The notes: generated by a model not told the origin, from the sequence alone. A DNA stretch of 30,175 nucleotides from Rhizobium sp. (GCA_003527225.1 DPXQ01000163.1:14111-44285), one strand, 5' to 3'. Shown: positions 6,777 to 15,249, counted from the stretch's first letter. Program-made: numbers and translations.

Positions 6777-7784
6777 TCAGGCCCGGGGACCGGCCTCGAT
6801 ATCGACGGCGGCGAATGCGGCCGCGATCACCTCCGGCCCGGCGCCCGCCTTCGTCGCATCGGCCGAGAGGATCTGCCGGAAGCGCCTGGCCCCGGCATAA
6901 CCCTGGAACAGCCCGACCATGTGCCGCGTGACATGGATCAGCCGCCCGCCGCTTGCGATATGCCGCCCGGCATGGGCCATCATCGCGTCGCGCACCGCAT
7001 CCCAGTCCGTCGCCCGTTCCGGCTCGCCGTAGATCCGGGCGTCCACCTCGGCCAGCAGCGTCGCATTGTGGTAGGCCGCCCGTCCCAGCATCACCCCGTC
7101 CATGACCTTCAGATGCGCCTCCGCCTCGTCGAGCGTGTGGATGCCGCCGTTGATGCCGAGGAACACCGTCGGGTTTTCCCGCTTCATCGCATGCACGAGA
7201 TCGTAGTCGAGCGGCGGCACGTCGCGGTTCTCCTTGGGGCTCAGACCCTGCAGCCAGGCCTTGCGGGCGTGAACCCAGATCGCATCCGCTCCCGCGCCCG
7301 CCATCCGGGCGAGAAAGTCCGGCAGCACCGTCTCCGGCTCCTGGTCGTCGACTCCGATCCGGCATTTCACCGTCACCGGCACCGTCGCCACCGCCTTCAT
7401 CGCCGTCACGCATCGCTCCACCGTCTGCGGTTCGCGCATCAGGCAGGCGCCGAAGGTTCCCGATTGCACCCGGTCCGACGGGCAACCGACATTCAGATTG
7501 ATCTCGTCATAGCCGTATTCGGCCGCGATCCTGACCGCCTCCGCGAGCTTGTCCGGATCCGATCCGCCAAGCTGCAATGCGACGGGATGCTCGGCCGGAT
7601 CGTAGCCCAGAAGCCTCTCGCGCTGTCCGTGGATGATCGCATCGGCCACCACCATCTCGGTATAGAGCAGTGCCCGGTTCGTCAGCTGCCGGTGGAGGAA
7701 ACGGCAATGCCGGTCCGTCCAGTCGATCATCGGAGCGACTGCGAATATCTTCGTTCCCGGTGCGTAGAGCGGTGCCTGTGTCAT
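6777..7784 (-). CDS. dusA: tRNA-dihydrouridine(20/20a) synthase
   Basis: The protein has 335 residues, the DusA length. It is a flavin-dependent enzyme that reduces uridine 20/20a in the tRNA D-loop using NADPH. The sequence starts with the FMN-binding strand FAVAPMIDWTDRHCR. It carries the catalytic-cysteine motif NLNVGCPSDRVQSG (C101, the proton donor), VTVKCRIGVDD, the WVHARKAWLQGLSPKENR segment diagnostic of the DusA subgroup, FLGINGGI and GVMLGRAAYHN of the TIM barrel, and a C-terminal helical tRNA-binding domain. It is transcribed leftward, convergent with cspA, and lies 61 bases downstream of the DUF1489 gene, so the two may be cotranscribed. The ribosome binding site is weak. Confidence 0.96.
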   Translation of the reverse strand: MTQAPLYAPGTKIFAVAPMIDWTDRHCRFLHRQLTNRALLYTEMVVADAIIHGQRERLLGYDPAEHPVALQLGGSDPDKLAEAVRIAAEYGYDEINLNVGCPSDRVQSGTFGACLMREPQTVERCVTAMKAVATVPVTVKCRIGVDDQEPETVLPDFLARMAGAGADAIWVHARKAWLQGLSPKENRDVPPLDYDLVHAMKRENPTVFLGINGGIHTLDEAEAHLKVMDGVMLGRAAYHNATLLAEVDARIYGEPERATDWDAVRDAMMAHAGRHIASGGRLIHVTRHMVGLFQGYAGARRFRQILSADATKAGAGPEVIAAAFAAVDIEAGPRA

Positions 7785-7845
7785 CGCCGGTCAGATAGAC
7801 CGCCTGTCGCCTCTCCGCAAGTCCGGCGGGCTCGGCGGTCGCTCC

Positions 7846-8283
7846 TCAGAGCAGGCCGAGTTCGGCCAGTTCGCGCTTCAGGTCTTCCGGCATGGCTTCC
7901 AGGTCGGCGCCCGATGCTCCCAGGTCGCGGGGTGCGGCATCCGGCTCGAGATAGCGCCAGCCCTGGAACGGACGGCGGGGTGCGGGTACGGTTTCGATCA
8001 CTTCCGGCCCGAGGACCAGCTCGCAACGGCTGATCCCGTCGCCGCCGGTGAAGGTGACGATGTCGAGGAGCTTCTGGCGCGCCGCCACCTGTCCCTTGAT
8101 GATCCAGTAGAGCGACCCGCCGTCGAGCAGTTCCTCGGCGCGTTTGGGCTGCATGCGCGTCACATGCGAGCTGTGCGGCTCGAGCCCGGCGGCGATCGCC
8201 GTCAGCGAGCGTTCGGCGACCCATTGCCTGAGGTCGTCGAGGGAATCCGCCCCCACGCAGAGTTTGATCAGATGCAGTGCCAT
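7846..8283 (-). CDS. DUF1489 family protein
   Basis: The protein has 145 residues and matches the alphaproteobacterial DUF1489 family from its first residues (MALHLIKLCVGADSLDDLRQ) through THRMQP-like TRMQPKRAEELLDGGSLYWI, IKGQ, a cysteine-containing strand (GISRCELVLGPEVIETVPAP) and RRPFQGWRYLEP. The family is small, cytosolic and of unknown function, nearly always a single gene. The start ATG 8283 gives the canonical family N-terminus; the ribosome binding site is poor. It lies between sdaA and dusA on the same strand, with about 60-base gaps on each side, so a loose operon is possible. Confidence 0.9.
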   Translation of the reverse strand: MALHLIKLCVGADSLDDLRQWVAERSLTAIAAGLEPHSSHVTRMQPKRAEELLDGGSLYWIIKGQVAARQKLLDIVTFTGGDGISRCELVLGPEVIETVPAPRRPFQGWRYLEPDAAPRDLGASGADLEAMPEDLKRELAELGLL

Positions 8284-8343
8284 GGTGATCGTGATAGCCC
8301 TTTGCGGGGATCGGTCAAGTCCCGCGCTTTCCGCTCCTCGGTC

Positions 8344-9744
8344 TCAGCATTCCACGACGTTCACAGCGAGGCCGCCGAGCGAGGTTTCCTTGTATTTCTC
8401 GCTCATGTCGTTGCCGGTCTGGCGCATGGTCTCGATGCAGGCGTCGAGCGGCACGAAATGTTCGCCGTCCCCCTTGAGCGCCAGTGAAGCGGCGGTCACC
8501 GCCTTGACGGCGCCGAGCGCGTTGCGTTCGATGCAGGGTACCTGGACGAGACCCGCGACCGGATCGCAGGTCATGCCGAGATGATGCTCAAGCGCAATTT
8601 CGGCGGCATTCTCGATCTGCTCGGGCGAGCCGCCCATGACGGCGGCAAGTCCCGCAGCCGCCATCGCGGACGCGGACCCCACCTCGCCCTGACAGCCGAC
8701 TTCCGCGCCGGAGATCGAAGCATTGTGCTTGATGATCCCGCCGATGGCGGCAGCCGTCAGCAGATAGTCGCGAATACCGTCGCGGTCGGCATCGGGGTGA
8801 AAATGCTGGTAGTAACGGATCGTCGCCGGCACGACGCCGGCAGCGCCGTTGGTGGGCGCGGTCACCACCCTGCCGCCCGCCGCATTCTCTTCGTTGACCG
8901 CCATGGCATAGACGGAAAGCCAGTCGTTCGCCAGCAGCGGATTGGCGCGATTGCTGCGCCACTCCTCCTGCAGCTTCTCGTGGATCGTGCGCGCCCGGCG
9001 CCTGACGTTCAGCCCGCCGGGCAAGCGGCCTTCCTGGCGTAGGCCACGATCGATGCATCCGCTCATAGCCTCCCAGAGGCGGTCGAGACCGGCATCGAGG
9101 GTCGCCCGGTCCATCGTGGCTTCCTCATTGGCCCGCTTCATCTGCGCGATCGTCAGACCGGAGCTGCGCGCCATGTCCAGCATCTGCCTGGCCGTGGCGA
9201 ATGGATAAGGCACGTTGGCAGACGGCGCCGCCTTCCTGCTCGCCTGCATCGCCTGCAGTTCGGTATCGGTGACTACGAACCCGCCGCCGATGGAATAGTA
9301 GACCACCGTCAGCAGTACGCGGCCATCGCGGTCAAGCGCGGAAAAGCGCATCCCGTTCGCGTGCCCCGGCAGCGGTGCCTTCTTGTCGTAAACGAGATCG
9401 TCACCGGGGCGGAAGTGATACGCAGGATGTCCGGGCGGGGTCACGCGACCGCTCTGCTCGACCGCGGCCACGATGTCGTCCATCCGGTCCGGATCGACGC
9501 TGTCGGGCTCCTCCCCCATCAAACCGATGATCACCGCACGGCCGGTGCCGTGGCCGATGCCGGTATAGGCAAGCGATCCGTGCAGACTGACCTTCAGTGC
9601 CGCGACGGCCGCACCGGTCGGGCGGGGCCAGTCGTCGGACAAGATCAGGTCGAGGAAGCGCCTGGCGGCGGTCATGGGCCCCATCGTATGGGAGCTCGAC
9701 GGGCCGATCCCAATCTTGAAGACATCGAAGACCGAAAGAAACAT
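8344..9744 (-). CDS. sdaA: L-serine ammonia-lyase (iron-sulfur dependent serine dehydratase)
   Basis: The protein has 466 residues and is the single-chain form of the enzyme that converts L-serine to pyruvate and ammonia. It starts [20 protein letters not shown], the substrate-binding N-terminal domain. I chose ATG 9744 because AGGGA precedes it and this is the family start; ATG 9762 only adds six residues. The C-terminal catalytic domain has [31 protein letters not shown] and [18 protein letters not shown], whose cysteines hold the 4Fe-4S cluster. The protein is complete. It is transcribed leftward, with the DUF1489 gene 60 bases downstream. No regulator adjoins it. Confidence 0.97.
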   Translation of the reverse strand: MFLSVFDVFKIGIGPSSSHTMGPMTAARRFLDLILSDDWPRPTGAAVAALKVSLHGSLAYTGIGHGTGRAVIIGLMGEEPDSVDPDRMDDIVAAVEQSGRVTPPGHPAYHFRPGDDLVYDKKAPLPGHANGMRFSALDRDGRVLLTVVYYSIGGGFVVTDTELQAMQASRKAAPSANVPYPFATARQMLDMARSSGLTIAQMKRANEEATMDRATLDAGLDRLWEAMSGCIDRGLRQEGRLPGGLNVRRRARTIHEKLQEEWRSNRANPLLANDWLSVYAMAVNEENAAGGRVVTAPTNGAAGVVPATIRYYQHFHPDADRDGIRDYLLTAAAIGGIIKHNASISGAEVGCQGEVGSASAMAAAGLAAVMGGSPEQIENAAEIALEHHLGMTCDPVAGLVQVPCIERNALGAVKAVTAASLALKGDGEHFVPLDACIETMRQTGNDMSEKYKETSLGGLAVNVVEC

Positions 9745-9862
9745 GAATGATCGTCCCTGCATGCGCGATGAATCAGAAAGCTAGATTAGCATGCTTCACA
9801 AGCATGGTGGGCAACCGACATCCGTTATGATCGCCGCGACATGAAAGTCGCCAGCGGAAACG

Positions 9863-9893
9863 AAAACAGCGCGGCCGTTTCCGGACCGCGCTG
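9863..9893 (-). terminator. Terminator of the 33-residue membrane protein gene
   Basis: CAGCGCGG (9867-9874) and CCGCGCTG (9886-9893) form a perfect 8-bp stem. Read on the minus strand it is followed by TTTTCGTTT. It starts 23 bases after the small gene's stop codon. Confidence 0.75.
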
Positions 9894-9915
9894 CGAAACT
9901 TGCGACCTTGAAAGG

Positions 9916-10017
9916 TCAGATGGTTCCGAAAAGATAGGCTAAGAACAAGATGCCGGCAAATCCCACCAGGGCACGCAGGGTTACACCCCAGCAAGACTTC
10001 TGGATGCTGTTTTCCAT
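9916..10017 (-). CDS. 33-residue single-span membrane protein
   Basis: The protein starts MENSIQKSCWGVTLRALVGF and continues with a run of hydrophobic residues to the end (about residues 12-31). This gives one membrane helix after a short polar N-terminus with Lys, Cys and Trp. A GGAG at 10023-10026 lies five bases before the ATG, and a hairpin plus T-run follows the stop, so it has its own complete expression signals. A longer frame from 10152 has no ribosome binding site. It is divergent from the DUF599 gene. I do not recognise a family; tiny proteins of this kind often bind larger membrane complexes, but no partner is evident. Confidence 0.65.
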   Translation of the reverse strand: MENSIQKSCWGVTLRALVGFAGILFLAYLFGTI

Positions 10018-10324
10018 TCTGACTCCGATTAAATCGCCTATGGCGAAAAGCCGTCCCCCGACCGCTTTCCTTGGGCAAGGATCTATTGAAAAACGAAACG
10101 TTTCGCAACGGCAAAAATGGCAAAACGGTGACGCCTTGCGCATGGGAGCCATACGGCCACTGCATGGATGATCGAAGATTCAAAGGCTTGGGACCCATAT
10201 TAGAACACGGAAAAACAAGTGGAAAACGCCTCAATTTGACCCAAACCATTACGAAAGTCCAAATCGCTTGTCTGCCGTCCGCCCCCGGGCTTAAGGTTTC
10301 CGGAGCGACGAACAGGGATTCGCA
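10018..10324. other. Divergent intergenic region with a perfect palindrome
   Basis: About 300 bases between the tiny membrane gene and the DUF599 gene. It is relatively A-rich. It contains CGAAACGTTTCG at 10094-10105, a perfect 12-base palindrome 77 bases upstream of the small gene. No gene is seen. It must hold both divergent promoters, but I find no strong hexamers. Confidence 0.5.
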
Positions 10325-11017
10325 ATGACGGTCATCGATTTCACGGCACTTTTGCTCTTCCTTGTTCTCTGGATTGTTTTCTCGTGGCTCACCAGCGGTG
10401 CGAAAATTCTGAGCCGTCCGAGCCTGACGCAGACCATGGCGGAGCGCCGGCGGGAATGGATCCGCAACTCGCTGAAGCGTGATCTGAAGATGATCGATAC
10501 GCAGATCCTGGCCGGGCTGCAGAACGGCACCGCCTTCTTTGCCTCGACCTCGATTTTTGCGATCGGCGGCTGTTTCGCGCTTTTGGGTGCAACGGAACAG
10601 GTTGATGCGGTGATCCGGGATCTGCCCCTCTTCATGTACGGCGACCGCACGGCCCTCGAAGTCAAGGTCTTCGGCCTCATCGCGATCTTCGGCTATTCCT
10701 TCTTCAAGTTCGGCTGGTCCTACAGGCTGTTCAATTACTGCACGATTCTGTTCGGCACCCTGCCGATGTCCGCGGAAGCGCAACAAGACCCCGTGGCAAC
10801 GGACCGGCTTGCCGAGCGGGTGATCCGCATGAACATCATCGCCGCAAAGCACTTCAATGCCGGTCTGAGGGCGATTTTTCTGTCGATAGGTTACCTCGGC
10901 TGGTTCGTAAGCCCTTATGTCTTCATGGCGACGTCGGTTATCATCTTCTTCGTTCTGATCCGCCGCCAGTTTTTCTCCGATGCACGTCTCGCCCTGATGA
11001 ACGATGCGGCGCCATGA
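10325..11017 (+). CDS. DUF599 family membrane protein
   Basis: The protein has 230 residues. It begins with a membrane helix (FTALLLFLVLWIVFSWL), then a basic cytoplasmic stretch with MAERRREWIRNSL and the DxQILAGLQNG segment typical of DUF599. Further helices follow at AFFASTSIFAIGGCFALLGA, VFGLIAIFGYSFFKFGWSYR, and two more near the C-terminus (AGLRAIFLSIGYLGWFV, VFMATSVIIFFVLI). The family is widespread in alphaproteobacteria; its function is unknown. AGGGA lies seven bases before the ATG. The next gene begins 82 bases downstream on the same strand. Confidence 0.9.
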   Translation: MTVIDFTALLLFLVLWIVFSWLTSGAKILSRPSLTQTMAERRREWIRNSLKRDLKMIDTQILAGLQNGTAFFASTSIFAIGGCFALLGATEQVDAVIRDLPLFMYGDRTALEVKVFGLIAIFGYSFFKFGWSYRLFNYCTILFGTLPMSAEAQQDPVATDRLAERVIRMNIIAAKHFNAGLRAIFLSIGYLGWFVSPYVFMATSVIIFFVLIRRQFFSDARLALMNDAAP

Positions 11018-11099
11018 AAAGGACTCGATTGAACGCTGTGGCATGAGCAGTTGAAGCGCGCGACCGCGCGCTGGAAATCTCACACACGAAGGATGGATC

Positions 11100-12068
11100 G
11101 TGACGCCACTCCCCGAAAGCGAAGTCCCACCGGCAAAGCCGATGAGGATCGGCATTCTGGACACCGCACGGGGTGTCGCACTGCTCGCCATGGCATCCTA
11201 TCACTTCACCTGGGATCTCGAATTCTTCGGCTATCTCGACCCCGGAACGGCCACCCAGGGCCTTTGGAAATTATACGCCCGCGCAATCGCCAGCAGCTTC
11301 ATCTTCATGGCGGGTGTCAGCCTGGTCCTGGCGCATTATCCCACGCTGAGGCTGCAATCCTTCTTCCGGAGATTGGCTATGGTGGTGGCGGCCGCAATAG
11401 CCATCACCGTCGCAACTGCGATCGCGACGCCACAGGGCATGGTTTTCTTCGGGATCCTGCACAATATTGCCGCCGCAAGCCTGATCGGCCTCCTCTTTCT
11501 CAGACTGCCGCCGGCGCTTACCATTCTGGCGGCAGTATCGGCGATCACCCTGCCGAGCATCTACAGGTCGGACATCTTCGATGCTCCCTACCTACTCTGG
11601 ATCGGCTTGTCGCAACACCTGCCGCACTCCAACGACTACGTGCCAGTCCTGCCGTGGATCGGCGCGTTCCTGTTCGGCATGGCCGCCGCACGCATCGCCC
11701 GGTCAGCAGGCTGGTTCGGAACTCTCGCCTCATTGCCGCCCGGACCGGCGATCCTTCGCTGGGGCGGGCGCCACAGCCTGCTCGTCTACCTTCTGCACCA
11801 GCCGCTGTTGATTGCTGTGGTTTATTTGACTTCGATCATTGCACCGCCACAAAAGGCTGATCCAATCCAGTCCTACTTGCAGAGCTGCGAGACTGCCTGC
11901 CGCAACGAAGGTTCGCAAGCGGCGATATGCAGCCGCTTCTGCGCCTGCACCATGGACAAGTTGATGGAACAGTCACTGTTTGAACCGCTCCAGTCTGGCG
12001 CAATCCAGCCGGATCAGGATGAGCGTGTGTTGCAGCTTGCCCGTGAATGTACCGCAGTCAGCCAATGA
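11100..12068 (+). CDS. DUF1624 / HGSNAT-type integral membrane acyltransferase-like protein
   Basis: The protein has 322 residues, starting at GTG 11100 with AAGGATGG upstream. It opens with RIGILDTARGVALLAMASYH, where the Asp-x-x-Arg-Gly and His of the heparan-alpha-glucosaminide N-acetyltransferase-like (DUF1624) family sit in the first helix. About seven membrane helices follow, then GGRHSLLVYLLHQPLL. Family members transfer acetyl groups across the membrane to cell-surface sugars, but the substrate here is unknown. After the last helix there is a hydrophilic extension with a cysteine cluster (C263, C267, C277, C281, C283) and a further C317. The ICMT-like gene follows after 12 bases, so they are probably cotranscribed. 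Confidence 0.85.
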   Translation: MTPLPESEVPPAKPMRIGILDTARGVALLAMASYHFTWDLEFFGYLDPGTATQGLWKLYARAIASSFIFMAGVSLVLAHYPTLRLQSFFRRLAMVVAAAIAITVATAIATPQGMVFFGILHNIAAASLIGLLFLRLPPALTILAAVSAITLPSIYRSDIFDAPYLLWIGLSQHLPHSNDYVPVLPWIGAFLFGMAAARIARSAGWFGTLASLPPGPAILRWGGRHSLLVYLLHQPLLIAVVYLTSIIAPPQKADPIQSYLQSCETACRNEGSQAAICSRFCACTMDKLMEQSLFEPLQSGAIQPDQDERVLQLARECTAVSQ

Positions 12069-12080
12069 CAGGACATGATC

Positions 12081-12557
12081 ATGAACGCCTATCGACTGAA
12101 GCCGCTAAAATACCCGTGGCCGCCCCTGCTCTACGGACTTGCCATCGCCGCCGCGCTATTGCTTGAGCGTTATGTCGGCCTCCTGCCGTCCGTGCCCAGC
12201 GATGGATATCTGTTCTGGATTATCGGCGGCCTTCTGGTCGTCATCGCCCTGACGCTCGACGTATGGGCGATCAGGACCCTTCTCTTGAGCCACACGACAG
12301 TCATGCCCAATCGCTGCGCGCAGCGACTGGTCACAAACGGTCCGTTCCGCCTCACGAGAAATCCGATCTATCTCGGCTACACGCTGATGACGATCGCCTT
12401 CGGTTTTCTCACCGGCAACAGCTGGTTCTTCGTTGCGGCCGCGGTTGCGGCCGTGGTCACCACCATGGTCGCCATCCGATGCGAGGAAATGCATCTGCTC
12501 GCTCGCTTCGGCATCGACTTCGAACGTTACTGCCAGCAGACCCGCCGCTGGATCTGA
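12081..12557 (+). CDS. Isoprenylcysteine carboxyl methyltransferase (ICMT/PEMT) family protein
   Basis: The protein has 158 residues from ATG 12081; AGGA seven bases upstream favours this over ATG 12075. It has four hydrophobic segments and the family core: LVTNGPFRLTRNPIYLGYTL (SAM-binding RxPxY-like region), then RCEEMHLLARFGIDFERYCQ with the E-x-x-L and F..Y pattern. Bacterial members methylate small molecules, lipids or unknown substrates; protein prenylation does not occur in bacteria, so the family name should not be taken as function. It lies directly after the DUF1624 gene and is convergent with the merR gene, seven bases apart. Confidence 0.88.
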   Translation: MNAYRLKPLKYPWPPLLYGLAIAAALLLERYVGLLPSVPSDGYLFWIIGGLLVVIALTLDVWAIRTLLLSHTTVMPNRCAQRLVTNGPFRLTRNPIYLGYTLMTIAFGFLTGNSWFFVAAAVAAVVTTMVAIRCEEMHLLARFGIDFERYCQQTRRWI

Positions 12558-12564
12558 ACGGGAA

Positions 12565-12951
12565 TCAGGTCCCGACGCCGATCTCGACCATCCGCGTGAG
12601 GCAGGCCTCCTCGGCGTGGTCGAGTTCCGCAAGCGTCTCGTCGATGTCCTTGCGCTTCTGCCGGAGTTCGTCGCGCTTCTCATCGATGCGCTTCATCATC
12701 AGCTTCAGCTGACCGATCTCACCGGGCGGTTCCTTGTAGACGTGGATAATTTCCCGGATTTCGGCTACAGTAAATCCGATACGTCGGCCGCGCAGGATTT
12801 CCTGCAGCAATCGCCGGTCGGCAGCACGGTAAAGGCGCGTACGTCCCCGACGCTCGGGATGTAGCAGACCCTCGTCCTCGTAGAACCTGAGGGTGCGGGT
12901 AGATACCCCGAACTCGCGCGTCAATTCTGTTATACTGTAATACTTCTTCAC
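12565..12951 (-). CDS. MerR-family transcriptional regulator, LiuR-like
   Basis: The protein has 128 residues. It has an N-terminal MerR winged helix (YYSITELTREFGVSTRTLRF, YEDEGLLHPERRG, TRLYRAADRRLL) and an antiparallel coiled-coil dimer helix (MMKRIDEKRDELRQKRKDIDETL). There is no large effector domain and only one Cys (in EEACL), so it is not a classic metal sensor. The IREIIHVYKEPPGEIGQ linker matches the proteobacterial LiuR group that controls branched-chain amino acid and fatty acid catabolism; no such genes are nearby. A LiuR-like palindrome sits 34 bases upstream of the start, so autoregulation is likely. The LiuR assignment is by recalled pattern. Confidence 0.88.
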   Translation of the reverse strand: MKKYYSITELTREFGVSTRTLRFYEDEGLLHPERRGRTRLYRAADRRLLQEILRGRRIGFTVAEIREIIHVYKEPPGEIGQLKLMMKRIDEKRDELRQKRKDIDETLAELDHAEEACLTRMVEIGVGT

Positions 12952-12984
12952 TGCCGTTCCGATTCAATTTGGAACAGCCATGAT

Positions 12985-13008
12985 ATTGACTTTTACGTAA
13001 TAGTCAAT
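12985..13008. promoter_or_regulatory. Palindromic operator of the MerR/LiuR-like regulator
   Basis: ATTGACT (12985-12991) and AGTCAAT (13002-13008) are perfect inverted arms around TTTACGTAAT. This agrees with the TTGACnTTTACGTAAnnGTCAA pattern I know for LiuR sites in alphaproteobacteria. TTGACT could also serve as a -35 element. It lies between the regulator and the mgtE stop, so it serves the regulator. Confidence 0.7.
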
Positions 13009-13031
13009 TTAACGCCCTGCCGGGCGCTGGT

Positions 13032-14447
13032 TCACGATCGGAACCACCAGGTCGCAAGTCCCAGAAACGCGAAGAAGCCTGTGATATCGGTCACCGTGGT
13101 GACGAAAACCGCAGAGGCGACCGCAGGGTCCGTACCGATCCGATCGAGAAACAGCGGAATGAGAATGCCTGCGATTGCTGCCGCGAACATGTTGATCAGC
13201 ATGGCGGTCGCGATAATGCCGCCGATATCCGCATCCTGGAACCAAAAGCCCGCGACGACACCGATCAGGACGCCGAAGATCATGCCGTTCAATAGGCCGA
13301 CGCCGGCTTCGCGACGCACGACGCGCCAGGCATTGTGGATATCGAGATCGCGCGTCGCGAGAGCCCGGACGGTCACGGTCATGGTCTGCGATCCCGCATT
13401 TCCGCCCATGCCAGCGACGATCGGCATCAGCACGGCGAGCGCGACGATCTGTTCGATTGTCGCCGCGAACAGGGAAATGACCGAGGCCGCAAGTATTGCC
13501 GTCAGCAGGTTTACCAGCAGCCAAGGCACGCGGGACTTGGACGTCTCCGGGATCGTGTCAGACAGTTCTTCGTCACCGACACCGCCAAGACGCATCAGGT
13601 CTTCTTCGGCTTCCTCCTGGATAACGTCGACAACGTCGTCGATGGTCAGCACACCAACCAGACGGCCATTCTCGTCAACGACGGCCGCCGAGAGAAGGTC
13701 ATATTGCTCGAAGACCTGCGCGGCCTCTTCCTGGTCCATCTCGGCGGGAATGGGGTGGCTGGTCTCGCGCATGATCGTTTCGACCTTCGCCTGCCTCTTG
13801 GTGCGCAGGATGCGGTCAAGATCGACGGTGCCGAGGAGCTTGAAGGTCGGGTCGATGACGAAGATCTGGGTGAAACTTTCCGGCAGGTCCTCTTCGTCGC
13901 GCATGTAGTCGATCGTCTGGCCGACCGTCCAGAACGGCGGGACCGCGACGAATTCGGTCTGCATGCGCCGGCCGGCGGAGCTTTCGGGATAGTCGAGCGC
14001 GCGGCGCAGCCGCACCCGCTCGGTAAACGGCAACTGGGCGAGAATCTCCTCCCGATCCTCGTGATCGAGATCCTCCAGAATGTAGACCGCGTCGTCCGAA
14101 TCGAGATCGCCGATAGCCGTGGCAATCTGCTGGTTGGACATCTGTTCGACGATCTGGAGGCGGATTGCCTCGTCGACCTCGGTCAACGCGGTAAGATCGA
14201 AGTCGTCGCCGAGAAGGCGGACGAGCGCAAGCCGCTGATCGGGTTGTATCGCCTCGATCAGGTCGCCGAGTTCGGACTCGTGCAGACGCGCCACGTGCTG
14301 GCGCAGGTAGAGGAGGTCGCGGTCGGCTATCGCTGCGCCGACAAGGGCCAGGAAATCGGAACGGATCGAGCCGTCTTCCGCGTAGATATCGGCGGAAGCG
14401 TCATCCTGTGTGCTGTGAACGAGGATGTCTTCGCCGGTATCCGTCAT
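13032..14447 (-). CDS. mgtE: Magnesium transporter MgtE
   Basis: The protein has 471 residues. The order is the cytosolic MgtE N domain (helical superfamily, for example AIGDLDSDDAVYILEDLDHEDREEILAQL), a CBS pair (VIDPTFKLLGTVDLDRIL, and AAVVDENGRLVGVLTIDDVVDVI), a connecting helix (EEAEEDLMRLGG), and five membrane helices ending in the Mg pore domain (VALAVLMPIVAGMGGNAGSQ, DRIGTDPAVASAVFVTTVTD). The acidic residues of the N and CBS domains sense cytoplasmic Mg2+ and close the channel. AGGGA precedes ATG 14447 at a suitable distance. It is a complete single-gene unit, divergent from the deformylase-like gene across 250 bases. Confidence 0.96.
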   Translation of the reverse strand: MTDTGEDILVHSTQDDASADIYAEDGSIRSDFLALVGAAIADRDLLYLRQHVARLHESELGDLIEAIQPDQRLALVRLLGDDFDLTALTEVDEAIRLQIVEQMSNQQIATAIGDLDSDDAVYILEDLDHEDREEILAQLPFTERVRLRRALDYPESSAGRRMQTEFVAVPPFWTVGQTIDYMRDEEDLPESFTQIFVIDPTFKLLGTVDLDRILRTKRQAKVETIMRETSHPIPAEMDQEEAAQVFEQYDLLSAAVVDENGRLVGVLTIDDVVDVIQEEAEEDLMRLGGVGDEELSDTIPETSKSRVPWLLVNLLTAILAASVISLFAATIEQIVALAVLMPIVAGMGGNAGSQTMTVTVRALATRDLDIHNAWRVVRREAGVGLLNGMIFGVLIGVVAGFWFQDADIGGIIATAMLINMFAAAIAGILIPLFLDRIGTDPAVASAVFVTTVTDITGFFAFLGLATWWFRS

Positions 14448-14697
14448 GCTTGCGTCCCTGCCTTCGATTTCGTTACGCCCTGCGTATCCCGGTTGCCATG
14501 GAGAATGGCGTCAAAAACCACATTGTCAACAACCGTGGACGGATATCGTTCCAGCCCAGTGTGCAAATGCGAACACGGCCTGCTAACCTATTGTTGGAAG
14601 AAGGTCGAGCCAGGTTTTTCATCGCCCGCGGGATTGTCCGGCCTGAAGGCGACAGGAACGCAAATGCGGCCTTGAAGACACACAAGGAAGGCATGTC

Positions 14698-15192
14698 GTG
14701 ACACCGAAACCTCTGGTCTATTATCCCGATCCGGCACTGAAGACACCCTGCATTCCTGTCGACGTCTTTGATCAGTCTCTACGAACACTCGCCGACGACC
14801 TCTACGACACCATGCGCGCCGCACCCGGTGTCGGAATCACTGCTGCCCATGTAGGGATGCCCGTTCGCCTCGTCGTGCTCGACTTGCCCGAAATCGGCGG
14901 GCGGCGCGTCTATGCCAATCCGGAGATTCTTTCGGCCTCGGACGAGCTGATGAGCCATACCGAGGGAAGCGTATCCATGCCCGGCGCCACCGAAACCGTC
15001 ACGCGGCCGCGCGCAATCACGCTTCGCTACCGGGATCTCGACGGAACGGCGCACGAGGAGCAGTTGGACGGCTTTCCGGCCATCTGCATGCAGCATGAGA
15101 TCGACCAGCTGGACGGGAAATTCTGGATACAGCGCCTGTCGAAGCTGAAGCGCGACCGGCTGGTCCGGAAATGGGAGAAATCGCGGCGCTAG
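14698..15192 (+). CDS. Peptide deformylase-like protein, probably inactive as a deformylase
   Basis: The protein has 164 residues, starting at GTG 14698 with AAGGAAGG six bases upstream. The fold and order of motifs are those of peptide deformylase, but three key positions differ. Motif I reads GVGITAAHVG (His51 where the catalytic Gln is expected). Motif II reads EGSVSMPG (Ser91 in place of the metal-ligand Cys). Motif III reads QHEIDQLDG (H133-E134-xx-Q137, so the second His ligand is Gln). The catalytic Glu and one His remain. Without the Cys and second His, normal metal binding is unlikely. Rhizobia carry extra Def paralogues besides the fmt-linked enzyme, and this seems to be one. Its role is unknown; it may bind N-formyl peptides, use another metal, or be a structural relic. 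Confidence 0.9.
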   Translation: MTPKPLVYYPDPALKTPCIPVDVFDQSLRTLADDLYDTMRAAPGVGITAAHVGMPVRLVVLDLPEIGGRRVYANPEILSASDELMSHTEGSVSMPGATETVTRPRAITLRYRDLDGTAHEEQLDGFPAICMQHEIDQLDGKFWIQRLSKLKRDRLVRKWEKSRR

Positions 15193-15249
15193 GGTTCAGG
15201 GCGGTGTCGCCCACGCGGCCTCCGTGCCGGTTAACTGTCGGACAGATAT

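Noticed and set aside
9773..11191. 472-codon frame on the minus strand
   Set aside because: It lies opposite the DUF599 gene and its translation is rich in Arg, His, Gln and Glu with no family pattern, as expected from the shadow of a high-GC gene.
13335..14675. 446-codon plus-strand frame
   Set aside because: It is antisense to mgtE, whose domains are unambiguous; no ribosome binding site.
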